A DNA stretch of 64,000 nucleotides from Callaeas wilsoni (Eukaryota > Chordata > Aves > Passeriformes > Callaeidae): contig VWPU01004883.1 of NCBI GenBank assembly GCA_013398955.1, forward strand, positions 434,001 to 498,000, read 5' to 3'. Positions within the stretch are counted from its first letter, which is position 1; every line of letters starts with the position of its first letter. The notes beneath the pieces were generated by a model. The model was not told the DNA's origin. It saw nothing but the letters and a program-made list of their open reading frames with translations, and did no database searches. This document shows positions 36,285 to 47,524 of this stretch, in pieces. A program made the position numbers and the translations under genes.

Positions 36285-36370
36285 GTAAATTAGGCTAATT
36301 AACTAATTGCCTAAATTATTAGGGCTATTTTTACCCTTGTATGAAGGCTTGGCATTTTTGCCAATTTCTT
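36285..36370. promoter_or_regulatory. Homeodomain cluster with NFI-like palindrome
   Basis: Overlapping TAAT/ATTA cores lie at about 36290-36322 (TTAGGCTAATTAACTAATTG and AAATTATTAGG). The perfect palindrome TTGGCATTTTTGCCAA follows at 36349-36364. It is like the nuclear factor I site TTGGC-N5-GCCAA but with a spacer of six. Flanks are ordinary. Candidate enhancer core. Confidence 0.38.
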
Positions 36371-36374
36371 AAGA

Positions 36375-37305
36375 CTCAGCGCTGAACTCTCAACTTACCA
36401 GGAAGTTAATGAAGCAAAGCCCCTGGAGAGGGGACCCTCGGGGCAGAGCAGCTGTGGGGCCAGGGCTGGGTCAGGGCTCAGGTGGGCCCCTCTGCAGCAG
36501 GGAGGGAGCATCTGCAGCAAAGCCACCCGCCTTGGGTGATGCTGTTTAACACAGAAGTTCAGAGCTATTTGCTGAAATCTCCCCTGCACCTGAATCTGCC
36601 CCCAGTGAAGGATTTCTCTCCATCAGTTTCCCACTGCAGCCAAGATAATAGAGGCTGCTTTGGAAGAAGGGTTTCACACCTGGGTGAGAGAAGGAGAAGA
36701 CTGATGGCTGCATGCCAGTCCTGGCTCCATGGAAGCCCATCAGATCTCCTGGGCAGACCCAGAGTAACCCTGGACAACTGGACCACCCTCCACAAAAGGA
36801 AAGGGCTGATCCACCTGCTGTGACCTCGACTGACCACACTCATCGCCCCGGACATGCCGCCTCCAGGCAGGAATCCACTGTGGCAGGAGCTCCCTCCTTC
36901 TGCTTTGAGAAAATGCTGTTTTCTCGGGGTTTAAGGGATTTTCTCCACAAAAAAACCTAGATGTTTTCCCCTCTTCAGCTAAATGCCAGCGTCTTAGCTC
37001 TCTGGTGGCAATCTCAGTTAACTCCATTACAATCCCCCAGTCATTCTGGCTGAAGAGCTCGTCCCCTCAGGAGCCAGAAGACTGATAGCCCTCCTTTTCT
37101 GTAACAAATCTCACCTATCAGCTCTAATGAGGTGACATTTCAAGCCTGGCTCTTCTCTCAGCACACATGTACACAACAGTTTAGGGTGGCAAGTCTGGCA
37201 AGTCTCTCCAGGCGTGTCACTGGGGAGAAGGGCAGGAGACAGTGTGCTGTCCTTTGGATGCAGGAGTGAGCTCCCCTCTCAGTTGATTATCTTCAATGCT
37301 GGACC
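36375..37305. other. Unique spacer, nothing recognised
   Basis: Overlapping short frames on both strands with no recognised repeat or exon. Confidence 0.5.
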
Positions 37306-37309
37306 AGCC

Positions 37310-37450
37310 ACGGCTTGGTGTGGCTGAATTCTGGAGGCCTTCAAGGATGGAGATCTCATGGCCTTTTCTGGCCATCTGTTGTGGAGCTGTGCCACACTCT
37401 TAGTGCACGTGATGCCGTGATGATTTTTTGCCCTTTCTTTTATATACCTT
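37310..37450 (-). mobile_element. Probable degenerate CR1 segment, minus strand
   Basis: The plus strand CTTCAAGGATGGAGATCTCA and following CTGGCCATCTGTTG...GCCACACTCTTAG resembles the reverse complement of the CR1 region just upstream of its 3' end (the CCCTGGAGGTGTT, GAACAGGCTGCCC and TGACAGAGC blocks). Several mismatches and indels make this an old copy. It lies directly beside the LTR-like sequence. Confidence 0.45.
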
Positions 37451-37499
37451 TTATGCATTCCCAGTGCCCTAAGCATGCATATTTGTAATTCCTTAAGTC

Positions 37500-37885
37500 T
37501 GATAACTTAGCATAGTCCTGGTATTCTGTTAGGCCAGAAGACCAAACACCCTAAAGGCCTCGCAGCTGGAGGCTGGAAAACCCTACGCTATCTTGAAAAA
37601 CCAAAGGCCCCTCTAGAATACATCCTGTAAACTAAGATTAGGCCCATCTGGGGGGGAATACTTTGGGATAGGGGGATATCACACTATTCATTCAAACCTC
37701 TCATTAGGGCATCTTTGTTGGATATGCTAATTTGCAAGGTCTATAAAATTGTATACATGATCTACCGTGTGTGTGAATTTCAGTGTATTCCACCTTGGTG
37801 AAGTGTTGCACCACAAGGATCCTTATCAAATACTGAGGTAAAAACCCTTTATCCCTTAACTATGTCTGCCTCTTCATTTTAGGAC
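37500..37885 (+). mobile_element. Putative solo LTR (endogenous retrovirus)
   Basis: About 385 bases with LTR-like architecture. The 5' part is U3-like, with a possible TGTTAGG start near 37527. ATGCTAATTTGCAAGG and a TATA box (CTATAAAATT at 37741) come next. A U5-like end follows, with a CACAAGGATCC segment and CTGAGGTAAAAACCC. I did not find matching target-site duplications, so both ends are uncertain. No gag, pol or env sequence is adjacent, so this is best read as a solo LTR, possibly of the bird ERVL-like class. It could be another kind of repeat. Confidence 0.5.
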
Positions 37886-37889
37886 CAAG

Positions 37890-39970
37890 TAAAAGGCATC
37901 ACACATCTCCTTCCAAGTGCCCAGCCTGAGCCTCCCAAGCTGCCTGTGTGCCCTCTGCCTCCCTGTGAGGCTGCCTGCTGCTCTTGGGAAGAGTTTGGCT
38001 CCATCACCTTCGTGAGCTCTGTCCAAGCAGCTGTAGTTATTTGATGCTGCCTTTCAAACCGGGATCCTGATGTCTGGCAGGATGCGGAGTCTTTGGATGC
38101 CCTGAAATGTTGGTCTGACAGTGCTGGTGAAGGGAACCAGCAGTTCACATCAAAGCACATCAAGTAAGCCACAGACTTCCTTGGGTCAGCTCCACCCAGG
38201 CACTTGTGCATCCAAACAGGGCTCCTGGGCCCCTCACAGCTGCTTTGGTGAGGGTCAGGAAAATGATGGAGGACCAGATGGCAACCACTGCTCTGCTCAG
38301 CAACGCATGAAGGGCACCCCACAACTCTGTTATCAAGGAAATATGACTCACCACAATTTTTTGGTATCTATCTTTCTACCTGCAGGCCCTCTGCCCAAAC
38401 TCTTGCTGAAAATCCCATTTTTGTTGGAGCTAGCCAGCTTTTGCTATTGAAAAATACCATGTTTGACTAGTCCAGAGTGGAACCTCTGTTAGATCAGGCT
38501 CTTTTATCTTACAAAAGATGAATACTTTCTCCTGTCTTGTCAGGGAAGCACAGAGAGCCATTGTTCCAAAGTTTTGTAAATATAAAACAGAGATTATGGT
38601 CCCTGGGGTGACTTGGCAGGAAACTTCACCATTTTCAAGGGCCTTCCTCTGTGTGAAATGGAAAGAGCAATGCTGCCCTGTAGCTCCCTGCTTGCAATGT
38701 ACTTAGAAATTCTTGAATATCTGGCACAAGACATGCTGTATTATCTCCTACCTCATCTCCTGTGTATAGAGCTGGCAGCCTGGTCAGGGGAATTATTCCA
38801 GATTTGTGCTGTCCAGAAAACAGCCTGACAGGAAGATTTGCAAGTCACGTCTCCCTGCTCAGTGCCATCTCCTGCCCCATTGCTCAGGAACCCACTAGAG
38901 ATGATGAAATTTGGGCTCTCCACCCTGGGAGAGGGTTGGCAGTCCCAAACCAGGAGCTGGCGGGCAGTTCTCACTGCCTGCTGCCAGCTCCAAGGACTGC
39001 TCACTGCCTGTCCCCATCACTCTCAATGTTCCCATCAAGACACCACCACCTCAGCCACTGCTGCAGAGAAACCAAATGCTGCCCATTCCACCCACACTTG
39101 GGGACCAGCCGGGAAACTGGGTGATACTGGGGAGCCCGAGAGAGGTCAGTCCTGCTGCAATATTTACAGTACAGGAGGATACCCTGGTTTCTTCATTACC
39201 CCCAAGCCCATACAACAGTGGAGATGATGTTAGGACACAGCTATTTCCCTACTGCCCTAGGGCACGTCCTGCTGGAGGCGTTGGGGCAAAAGGTGTAAAA
39301 GTCTGATTTCAATTTACCAAGTGCCTCTTCCCAGCACATTTGCAAGTCAGATTCGACTTCCCAGGTTTGCATTCTGCATATTTTATCCACTAACATATTT
39401 GCATAGATTTAAATACAATACAAAGCTGCAGACACCATCAAAAGAGGCTAGCGAGGAAAGGGCAGGAGAAGCTCGTCCTTTTTCTTTAGGCTTATGGAAA
39501 ATTCTGTTCTGAGAGGTCGGAGAAGGGGCATTGCCAGGCTGGAGCTGTGCCAGTCCCTCAGCTGAGCAGGCACTGCTTGGAGGGACAGGCAGGAGCCATG
39601 GGAGACTGCCACAGGTGGGTTCAGGGCAGGCATTGGCACTGGTGGTGCTGGGACAGAGCATTCAGTAACCTCAACCCATGTCAGTATCACCTGAGAGAGA
39701 AGGATGTCAGCTCGGAATTTGCTGCATGGCATCTCTCCAGAAAGTGGGAAAACCCCTTGGATAATGCAAGGGTTTCATGGGAACGCCCCACTGGTGAAAG
39801 AGGGCATTCCCCAGGAGGTCTCCACGCAGGTACAGGTAAGGCATGGTTTAAACACACACTGGACAAAGAGAAGCACCATGTTAGATGATTAAATCCCCCA
39901 TGTACCTGCAGGAAGTGCAGAATAGATCCTGCTCACCAGAGCTGTGAAACATATTCACCTGTTGCAGGAA
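37890..39970. other. Unique spacer, nothing recognised
   Basis: Mixed composition with frames on both strands (for example 37879-38322 minus and 38838-39306 plus) that lack any recognisable family signature. Confidence 0.5.
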
Positions 39971-39976
39971 TTAATC

Positions 39977-39998
39977 TTTTTTTTTTCTTTTTTTTTTA
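39977..39998 (+). repeat. Poly-T run with one C
   Basis: Twenty-two bases of T interrupted by a single C. No retroelement body was recognised on the minus strand beyond it. Confidence 0.9.
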
Positions 39999-40189
39999 CT
40001 AACAGAGAGTGGCAGAGCTGTGCACACAGAAATCCTGTCTGAAATGAATCCCTGATAAAGAGGAAGCCAAGTTAAAAGGTGAGTTTTACTACCTGCCAAG
40101 GCTTTGGGTTTTTAAAGGGTCTCTTGTGGAATTACTGTATTAGCAGGCTATTACAGGTATAGATATCAAACTGCTATGCACAGCAAGAA

Positions 40190-40410
40190 AAATCATGAAA
40201 GTTTTGAGATGGGAAGGAAACACACAGAAAAAATGAGGCAGAAAAGGGCAAAAGGGGGAAAGAGGAGAAGCAGTGATGTGCAGAGGGGAGGGAGGCTGGT
40301 AAATGATGGAGGAGATAGTGGAAAGGGGGTGAAGAAGACAGCAATGAGCAGTAGTGTTGGAAGAACAGAGAAAGATAAAAAGAGGAGGAGAAAGGAAAAA
40401 AGAGATAAAT
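40190..40410 (+). repeat. Purine-rich tract, about 220 bp
   Basis: The plus strand is overwhelmingly A/G (gggaaagaggagaag, aaaaagaggaggagaaagg). It yields a Lys/Arg-rich plus-strand frame and a Ser/Phe-rich minus-strand frame, neither of which should be read as coding. Such tracts can form triplex DNA. Confidence 0.8.
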
Positions 40411-40861
40411 GAGGGCAAAGACCAACTCATCATTTTGCAATTCCACCCCGGTGGAGAGGAAAATTGATGTCTGGAGCTTTTTTATGGCCAACCTCCTGGG
40501 CATGGGACAAAAGACAAGTTATTACCCAACCCCAGGTCAGGTCTGTAGCCTGCCAGCTGCCTAGACACATTCAGAGAGCCCAGGAGAGCTGTAAATCAAG
40601 GGGGCCAAAGAGATCGCAGGGAGGCTGGGACCAGGCACAGCAGCGAGCTCAGCAGAGGCAGTATAACCACAGGAGAGGAGCGAGCCCAGGAGCAACACGG
40701 GCAGACGGGGAGTGCCCAGCTCAGAGGGCTTTGCTCATCTCTCCTTCATGCCATTCCTAAGGACAGCGCTCCCCCAGAGATGCAAGTCCCCCTGCATTTC
40801 CTCCTGATTTCTCTTCCTATTGATTTCCAAGCCCTGAATACCATTTATTTTTGCTTGCTTG

Positions 40862-40909
40862 ATTCATTCATTCATTGAATAAAGGCTTCATCACTATTAT
40901 TATTATTAT
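40862..40909 (+). repeat. (ATTC)n and (ATT)n microsatellites
   Basis: ATTCATTCATTCATT at 40862-40876 is followed by an ATT run at about 40893-40909. Both are short. Confidence 0.85.
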
Positions 40910-41120
40910 CCCTGTCACTGGGCTCCTCATCACACATTATATTATTTGCATTGCAGAGCTGGAAGATTTCAGGTTGAGGCAGGAAATTTGTGCGAGTTGT
41001 TATTACTGCAATCAGATGAAGTGAGAATTGGATCGGCGGAGGCTGCCAGAGCACAGCTCTCTCAGCAGGACACCGAGGCTCTGCCCAATCAGGGGAAGCT
41101 GCTGTCTCAATGTGCAGGTC
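40910..41120 (+). promoter_or_regulatory. Octamer-containing island and exon-like segment
   Basis: A POU octamer ATTTGCAT lies at 40944-40951 within an AT-rich stretch that ends in an acceptor-like ATTGCAG. The following 161 bases (40957-41117) stay open in one frame and end at CAG/GT. The segment could be a noncoding element or an unrecognised exon. The translated residues match no family I know. Confidence 0.25.
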
Positions 41121-43640
41121 TCACCAGCAATTTTGGACTTGCCTTTGGTGTCCCACCTCTCCCTCCCATCCCACCTCCCAGCCCCACCAGCTGCCAGCAG
41201 AGAACAGGGAAATGCATCGGTACAGGAGGGCGAGGAATCAGAAAGGACTTGGCGAGATTGCACATTTTCTGCCTTGCTGATGGTATTTATTAGACAACAG
41301 AAAATAGCTATTTTACCATCTGCCTCGTAAAAAAAAAAAAATCCTCATTAAACTAATGGAATGTGCAGCTGCTGAACAGAGTGTTCCTCTCACGGCCGCC
41401 TCCCCATCAGCCCAGCACTTGCTGGAGCAGGGATTCGGGCTGCCAGAAGGAGCTGTGGCTAACTTGAGCTCGTGTGGTGGGAGAGGATGGACAGACAGAC
41501 AGCCCCCTGCTCCGCCCAGCCCCGAGGTTGTGCCAGGGGACCAACAAATGCCCTGTTGGTGCAGACAAGGTGCAAGCGCTGCCTTGCTCATTGTGTTATG
41601 GAGCAGAGGGTTGATCGGCTTCCTGCACACACCTCTGCTGGGCCTCAGCCTGTGAAGGGAGCCAGAGGGGTGTGCTCAGCAGGCTGAACGTGCCTCCTCT
41701 TGCCTGAGCAGAGCGTGATCCAGACACCAGCTCGAGGAGGTCAGCGCTGCCCAATGTCATATGTTGAGCATGGCAGGGTTTGCAGGCAAGTGAAATCCCA
41801 ATTTCCCCGCCTCTGCCACCTCAACATGACCTAGTCAATCCATCCCTACGTCTCAGAGTTCCACTGAGCTGATGTTTGCCCTGTGGAGGTGTTCAGCTGG
41901 GATCGCCGAACCAAGGAAGCCTCAAGCCTGGCTGACTGCACAGCCCAGAGGAGCTCCTACACATAAGCCTTTGTTTTGGCTGAGGGGAGACGAAAAATCA
42001 TGAACCCAATCCTTTCCCAACCCCAGCAAGACAGGCGCACCATAAACCCAAGGTCCTGAATGATTTTAATGATGCTGACTGAGAGAGAACAGCAGCCAGT
42101 GTTACCCATTCATCTCCACTGAGCAGCACTGAAGGGGTTTACATGAACCTTTTCTTCTGATACTTGGTGGAGCCTGGGCAGTGTTTGATGGTGAAGTGAT
42201 TTCCAAAATCCCCTATTACATGGGGCTTTGAGGAGCAGATCCACCAGTTTGCACTGCCAAATTCTCCCGGAGGTACCGGATACCAAAACGTGCTGCCTTG
42301 GCTCATTGCCTCACCACTTCATCATGAGTAACACCTGAGGAGTTTTATCTACAACTGCTTTGGGCCCAGCAGTTCTTCTCCTAAGGAAATAAAGTCCCTT
42401 GTTAGTTGCCTCAACACTGATGATGTTTCAGGATCGCTGCAGTATAATCCACATTTAATCCTCAATTGTGTTTTCTGCTGCTAACCCCTCTGCTGACGCC
42501 GGGGAGCTCCCGGTGCCTGCACTACTCCTCTGAAGCTCCAATCCCTTCCCTGCTGCCCTCTCCTCCTCCTTCTAGGAGGCTTTTCTATAGAGACGTTTCA
42601 TCTAGGTGAGTTTTCACCCGTCCTTCACAGGAAATTTGTTCTCTTAAACATGCTCCTTCAGCATTTAGGAAGCAGCTGGGGGAAAGCTGACCCTGGGAGA
42701 CAGGTCCAGCTGCAAAGAGATTGCCTCCGTTGTGTCTGTGATGGAAGCAGGAGGTGGCCCCCTGGATTTCAGCATGCAAAGGGAAGTTACAGGACTACAG
42801 CATGTCGAATCACCTCACGCCAAAATAAATCCTGACATAATAAGCCCTAATACCACCAAAGAAACTATTACAGTCAGTTACAAAAGTAATCCACATTGAA
42901 AATCGGTGAAAGTACCTCTCCTCAGCAGAATAACATGGCTCTAGAGGATCAGTTTCAGCCAAAGATGATCATTTCATGTTTACCCAACAGATGAGGGCAG
43001 CTCCAAAAGTCAAATGTTTGTTGCCAAGAAAGCTCTGCCTAAGTGAGATTTTGCCACCTCTCATCAAAGGGTTGCTTTTAAAAGCAATGAGCAAGTACAA
43101 AAGGGAAGACCATGAAAGGCAGAGATCAAATCAAAGTCCAGAAGGCTGCTCTGACTCTCTCTTACACCACTGCCTTCATTCCTATCAATCCAATCAATTT
43201 GCAGCAGCAAGGGCAGAACAAACACCAACCTGATTGCTTCTCTAGCAAAAATTTTTATGTTTTCAGAGGCTAATGGCAAAATTTCTCCTAGCCTTTGCCT
43301 GTGTTGCTGCTGGTCTCTGGGATTTTAAGGCAGAACCCTATCTGCAAGTCGTTGATTTTAACTACAGCATCAGCTGGTTGTGTTTTCAGGGCCGTAGGTG
43401 TCTTGGCACGTGTGGATCTGGCCAGTGGTGTGTACATGCTGCCTTGGGCCGTCGTGGCTGTGCTGCTCTCTCCGAGGAACCTACGAGGCAGGACCACTAG
43501 GCTGACGAGCTTCCTGCTGGAGAGGCTCACAGGCTGGTTTAGAAAGCAGGTTAGCCAGAAAGACATAGCAGAATAGCAAAAAAACAGGGGCTGTCATTTT
43601 TTCCTTGGAAAAACATTTGTCTTCTTAGGAAAAAAATCCT
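41120..43640. other. Unique spacer with one A run
   Basis: Includes a 13-A run at 41329-41341 and an AT-richer patch at about 42825-42935 (TAATAAGCCCTAATACC). No repeats, RNA genes or exons were recognised. Confidence 0.5.
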
Positions 43641-43650
43641 TAATTTCATT

Positions 43651-43671
43651 CAAACAAACAAACAAACAAAC
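43651..43671 (+). repeat. (CAAA)n microsatellite
   Basis: Five CAAA units plus a final C, in an AT-rich setting. Confidence 0.95.
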
Positions 43672-43679
43672 ATACATCC

Positions 43680-46125
43680 CCAAGTTCCTTTAATTAAAAC
43701 TTGAAGCCTGTCACAGGGAATTTTGATAAAAACATTGACATTTTGCAAAGTTGCCCTTGGACAAATCATGAGCACTGAAAGCTCTGAGACAGGGACACTC
43801 TGGAAAGTGACTCTGCACATGCCAGAGCGTTTGGGAAGGACATTCACCTTCCTGCAGTCAGGTGTGCTGGTAATTCCGTGATGCTTCTCATGTGTTTGTC
43901 CTTCCCGTATCCACGTGCAATCTGCATTGCAAGGGGGCTGTGGCAGGACTGTGAGAAGGCCAAGAGAAGATTGTGTGGTTGCACACGGGGAAAATGCAGC
44001 GTGCCCCTGGCAGGGCTGCGCACGCATGGCTGTGAGGGCTCCGGCTGCTGTTTGGAAAGGAGGGACTTTGTGCCTGTGTGTCTCCTGCTGCTGGCACAGA
44101 CACGGAGCTGCACCACTTCACAGAGCCCAGCACACATTTTTAAAGTGGCCCAGGGTCAGGGATGCTGGCTGGGACAGCGAGAGGTGAAGCGCAGTTCCAA
44201 GGTTTGGGGTTACGCATTTCTTCCGTTGGAATTTGTGGAGCCGCAGGTTGACGCAGCGCCCGCAGGTCTCCAGGACACCTCCAGTGCTCAGGGCCTCACA
44301 CAGCAGGGTGCTTCCACCTCGTGAGTCAGAAACGCTGGTGCTGAGCCTCTCCCCTGCTTGTGAACACTCTGATACATCACCCCTGGCTCAGGTCTCAGCT
44401 GCAGACAGCGGCCCTTCTGCGGGCCCTGCTCATGCACACACGGACCCATGGCCACCTCAACCATCCACGGAGGAAAACCAGAAGAGACAGATAGGGAGGA
44501 AGAACCTCACCCTCCAGGTCTGCCCTGGGGCTGATGCACAAGTGAGGAGCCGCTGCTTTGGAATACCACAAGCCTCATCTCAGCATCATTTCCCTGTTGC
44601 TCCTTCCCCCTGCTTCTCCCCTGCTTATGGGAGCACTCAGCTTACACTCACAGATCTGAGCACCCCCGGATGATTAAAGGAAGCGCTGCCTTTTAAATCG
44701 CTCTGATTGGGGTTGACGGCTGTGTGGAATTGGACACTTGGCTCTAATGATGTGTGAAAATCTCCCTGTTATGACCCGTCATTCCAGCTGTGGAAAATAA
44801 GGAGAAAGGGGGAGGAAGGACATATAAAAACCCTTCAATGGGAGTCCCAGATCAGACAGAGGTTTGTCACTCAGGACAGTCCTTCTGGGGCTCTGCCCAA
44901 TGCCTGTAGGTGGCTGGGAGAGGTGTCCCTGCTTCACAGAACTGGTGGGGATGTGTGTAAATGGGGCACCAGCGGCAGCAGACGAACTGGGGACCTGGTC
45001 TGGTGCCGATCAGCATGACCAAAGCATCTGAGCCACACTGGAAGCTCACTCCTAGGCAAGGAATGCCTGCCAGTTTCACGGCTGGGCTCCATCCCAGCTC
45101 TGGTTGATCTCACCAATATTCCCATGCTGGCATTGGGGGGATTTTATCCAAGACTGAGGTGTTGCTGGTGCGTGCAGGCTGCCACGGCACAGCCGTGCTG
45201 CTGGAGCATTGCTCCAGGCTGTGACTCCTCTGGATGAGACTGTGGTGAGCTGGATGCAGCCCAGGGCAGGCAGGCATGACCCAGCCTGTAGCATGGCACG
45301 GTGGCTTCAGTGGAGTCCCGTGAGCATGGTAAGAATGGTCTCAGCAAGCAAACCACGCTGTCCCTGGCGCACAGGGGACACCAGCTGACACCTCCTGGGG
45401 TTAGTCTCCCTCACTGCTGCTGCCAGGGGACCAGCCATCAGATCTCTGCACGAAGGCAATGTCAGCCCAGCCCATTCAATGCCTTCTTGTCCCCACCACC
45501 TTCCCCCGTTATTAAATCCCTAATGACACCTGAATTCAAAGCAAATCTGGCCATACACAGCCTAATCCTTCCTCTCCAGACAAATTGGCTTCTTAGAGGC
45601 CCTCCTCGCTGAGATTCACTCTTCTGTGGCAGAGGGGAATGTCCAAGTGGGCTCTGAAACAAAGGATGAGTTTCCTCAGGCTCAGATGGGGCTAAACAGA
45701 GGCACGGGGGGAGGCCGGGCACCAGCCGGAGGTGTCCTGCAGCGACTGACCCTCAATGTGACATTGATGGCTCTTAATTCCTAAGCCTGCTTTGGAAGGA
45801 TTTCAGTAGATCCTATTTAATCACTGCAGCCTCTTCAACTCCCCTGTCTCAGCTCAGGGTAATGTTATGTATTCTCCCCCACCGGTTTTCTCCAAGAACT
45901 GGCCACCCTCCTCTCCCTCCGGGAATCCCCAGCATGGGGCCACCAAGCCCTTCACCTGCTGCACGGTGCGGGGCTGCCAAAGCCACAGCTGCCCTTGGCC
46001 TGTTTACTACACACAGCTCAAACAGCATTTGCTTAATTTCCTGTGTCCGTGGGAGGACTCGTTAACGCGCTGCCGAGGGCCACAGCTCCCTGCAGGTGCA
46101 CCCACCACCTCCCCACAATTGGGCT
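43680..46125. other. Unique spacer; isolated TATA-like motif
   Basis: Mostly GC-richer unique sequence. A CATATAAAAACC word lies at about 44820-44831, downstream of an AT-richer segment (44690-44815). I saw no initiator context or downstream gene. No repeats were recognised. Confidence 0.45.
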
Positions 46126-46129
46126 GCGC

Positions 46130-46660
46130 CGTGCATAGCATTAAACATTTAAGCGCTTGTCAAAATGTTGTAACTATTTTTTTGTCTTGTTCCATTAGCT
46201 CCATTTCCAAAGGCCACCACCGGAACTGCTGAACATTTATTTCTATTGAATCCAGCTTAGAAGTTATGATCTGAGGAAGCAGGAGACAGGACAGTATGTT
46301 CTGCGGCACCGGCTTTTCCCACCACCGCTCAGCTGAGACACGTTGGCCTTTGAAATATCATTTTTATTCCTACCTTAGAAAAACTAAAATAAAGAGATTG
46401 ACTCTTCCATCTGCTTGATTTGCTTCTGCTGTTTAAATAAGGTACATAAATATCATTCAGGTGGCTGCCCTGTGTAACTTTTGGGGCTGTGTGTTTAAAC
46501 ACCCTGCACAGTTTGTGGTACCGGCCGTGGGAGCTGAATTTCCTCCCCAGGTGCAAAATAAAGTATGGTTATTACATGATTTTCCTGCTGCTAGAGAGGC
46601 ACATACCTGAATCTTCCTCCCTCACTGCCTGTGCATGAACAATGTCTTATTATGCAAATA
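46130..46660. promoter_or_regulatory. Candidate noncoding regulatory island
   Basis: AT-rich unique sequence with GCATTAAACATTTAAGCGC near 46138, CCATTAGCTCC near 46193 and GTGTTTAAACACCCTG near 46490. The last contains the palindrome GTGTTTAAACAC. No open frame of note. Candidate enhancer. Confidence 0.33.
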
Positions 46661-47140
46661 CTATGAGTATTAGACAAAAAGCACTGAAGAAAGCCAGTGG
46701 AGCCAGCAGTTTAGATGGAGTGAAGCATGGGCAGGGGGGGCTGTGGGGATCGATGGTCCCCAGGTTTGCTTTAGGTTCACTTTATCAGCAAGAAGTACAG
46801 AGCAAGAGGGAGTTGCATGGAACTGGGGACACTTGCAGCCCGCAGGGACTTTGGGGAGATGCCCAACACACCAGCCCTCAGCCAGAGAATCCTGCACCAG
46901 GGTCACTGCAGGGCTGAGCTCCCTCAAGCAAACCCCGAGCTTGCATGAGGCAGCTGGGCTTGCTGCAGGACAGGGGACAGGACTGCTGGTGGCAGCCCTG
47001 CAGTCAACAGCCTCCCCTCCCTCAGGGCAAAAAAAAAAGGGAAATCGAAAGCCTTCTTGAAGACTTCCCTGCATTTTAGTTCCTTGCTATTTAAAGAATG
47101 TAAGAGCCCAAGAGTTCCAGCCCGGCTGCCTGTGCCTGGA
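46660..47140. other. Unique spacer, nothing recognised
   Basis: Overlapping frames on both strands (46670-47074 minus, 46743-47060 plus) without family resemblance. Confidence 0.5.
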
Positions 47141-47144
47141 TGCT

Positions 47145-47520
47145 TTGCAAATTTGTAATCCCCGCTAGTGACATCACGGGCCGTTGCCATGGGGATGTCA
47201 CAAACTCAGAGCTGTGACTTCATCGCAGCAGAGATGGGCAGCAAGGGAGGCAGTGCCTATCGTAATTAGCAAACTGGCATGGAAAATTAGGATGAAACAC
47301 ACAGGATAGGGACATAAAACCATTTTGCAAGTATGATCTATTGGAAAGAATTCCCTCATGAGCAAGCGCCTCCTTAATGTACCCTGAGCTCTTAAATAAC
47401 CCACAAAAGGCAGGGAATAAAATAGAAATTCTAGCGATTTGTTTTATTGGGCATTTCATTGAGTAATTAAGAGGATAATTATGAGAAGGAACATTAAAAG
47501 GCGTTACGCTCAGCCTTCAT
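47145..47520. promoter_or_regulatory. Candidate regulatory element with X-box-like core
   Basis: GTGACATC at 47168-47175 and its perfect inverse GATGTCAC at 47194-47201 flank an 18-base spacer containing GTTGCCATGG (47183-47192), which resembles the first half of an RFX X-box. TGACATCA is close to a CRE/ATF site. Downstream come AT-rich words with TCGTAATTAGC near 47259 and GAGTAATTAAGAGG near 47461. By motif arrangement this is among the most structured noncoding segments here. Confidence 0.38.
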
Positions 47521-47524
47521 CCTG

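Noticed and set aside
44815..44835. CATATAAAAACC TATA-box-like motif
   Set aside because: There is no initiator, CpG context or downstream exon; single TATA words are expected by chance.
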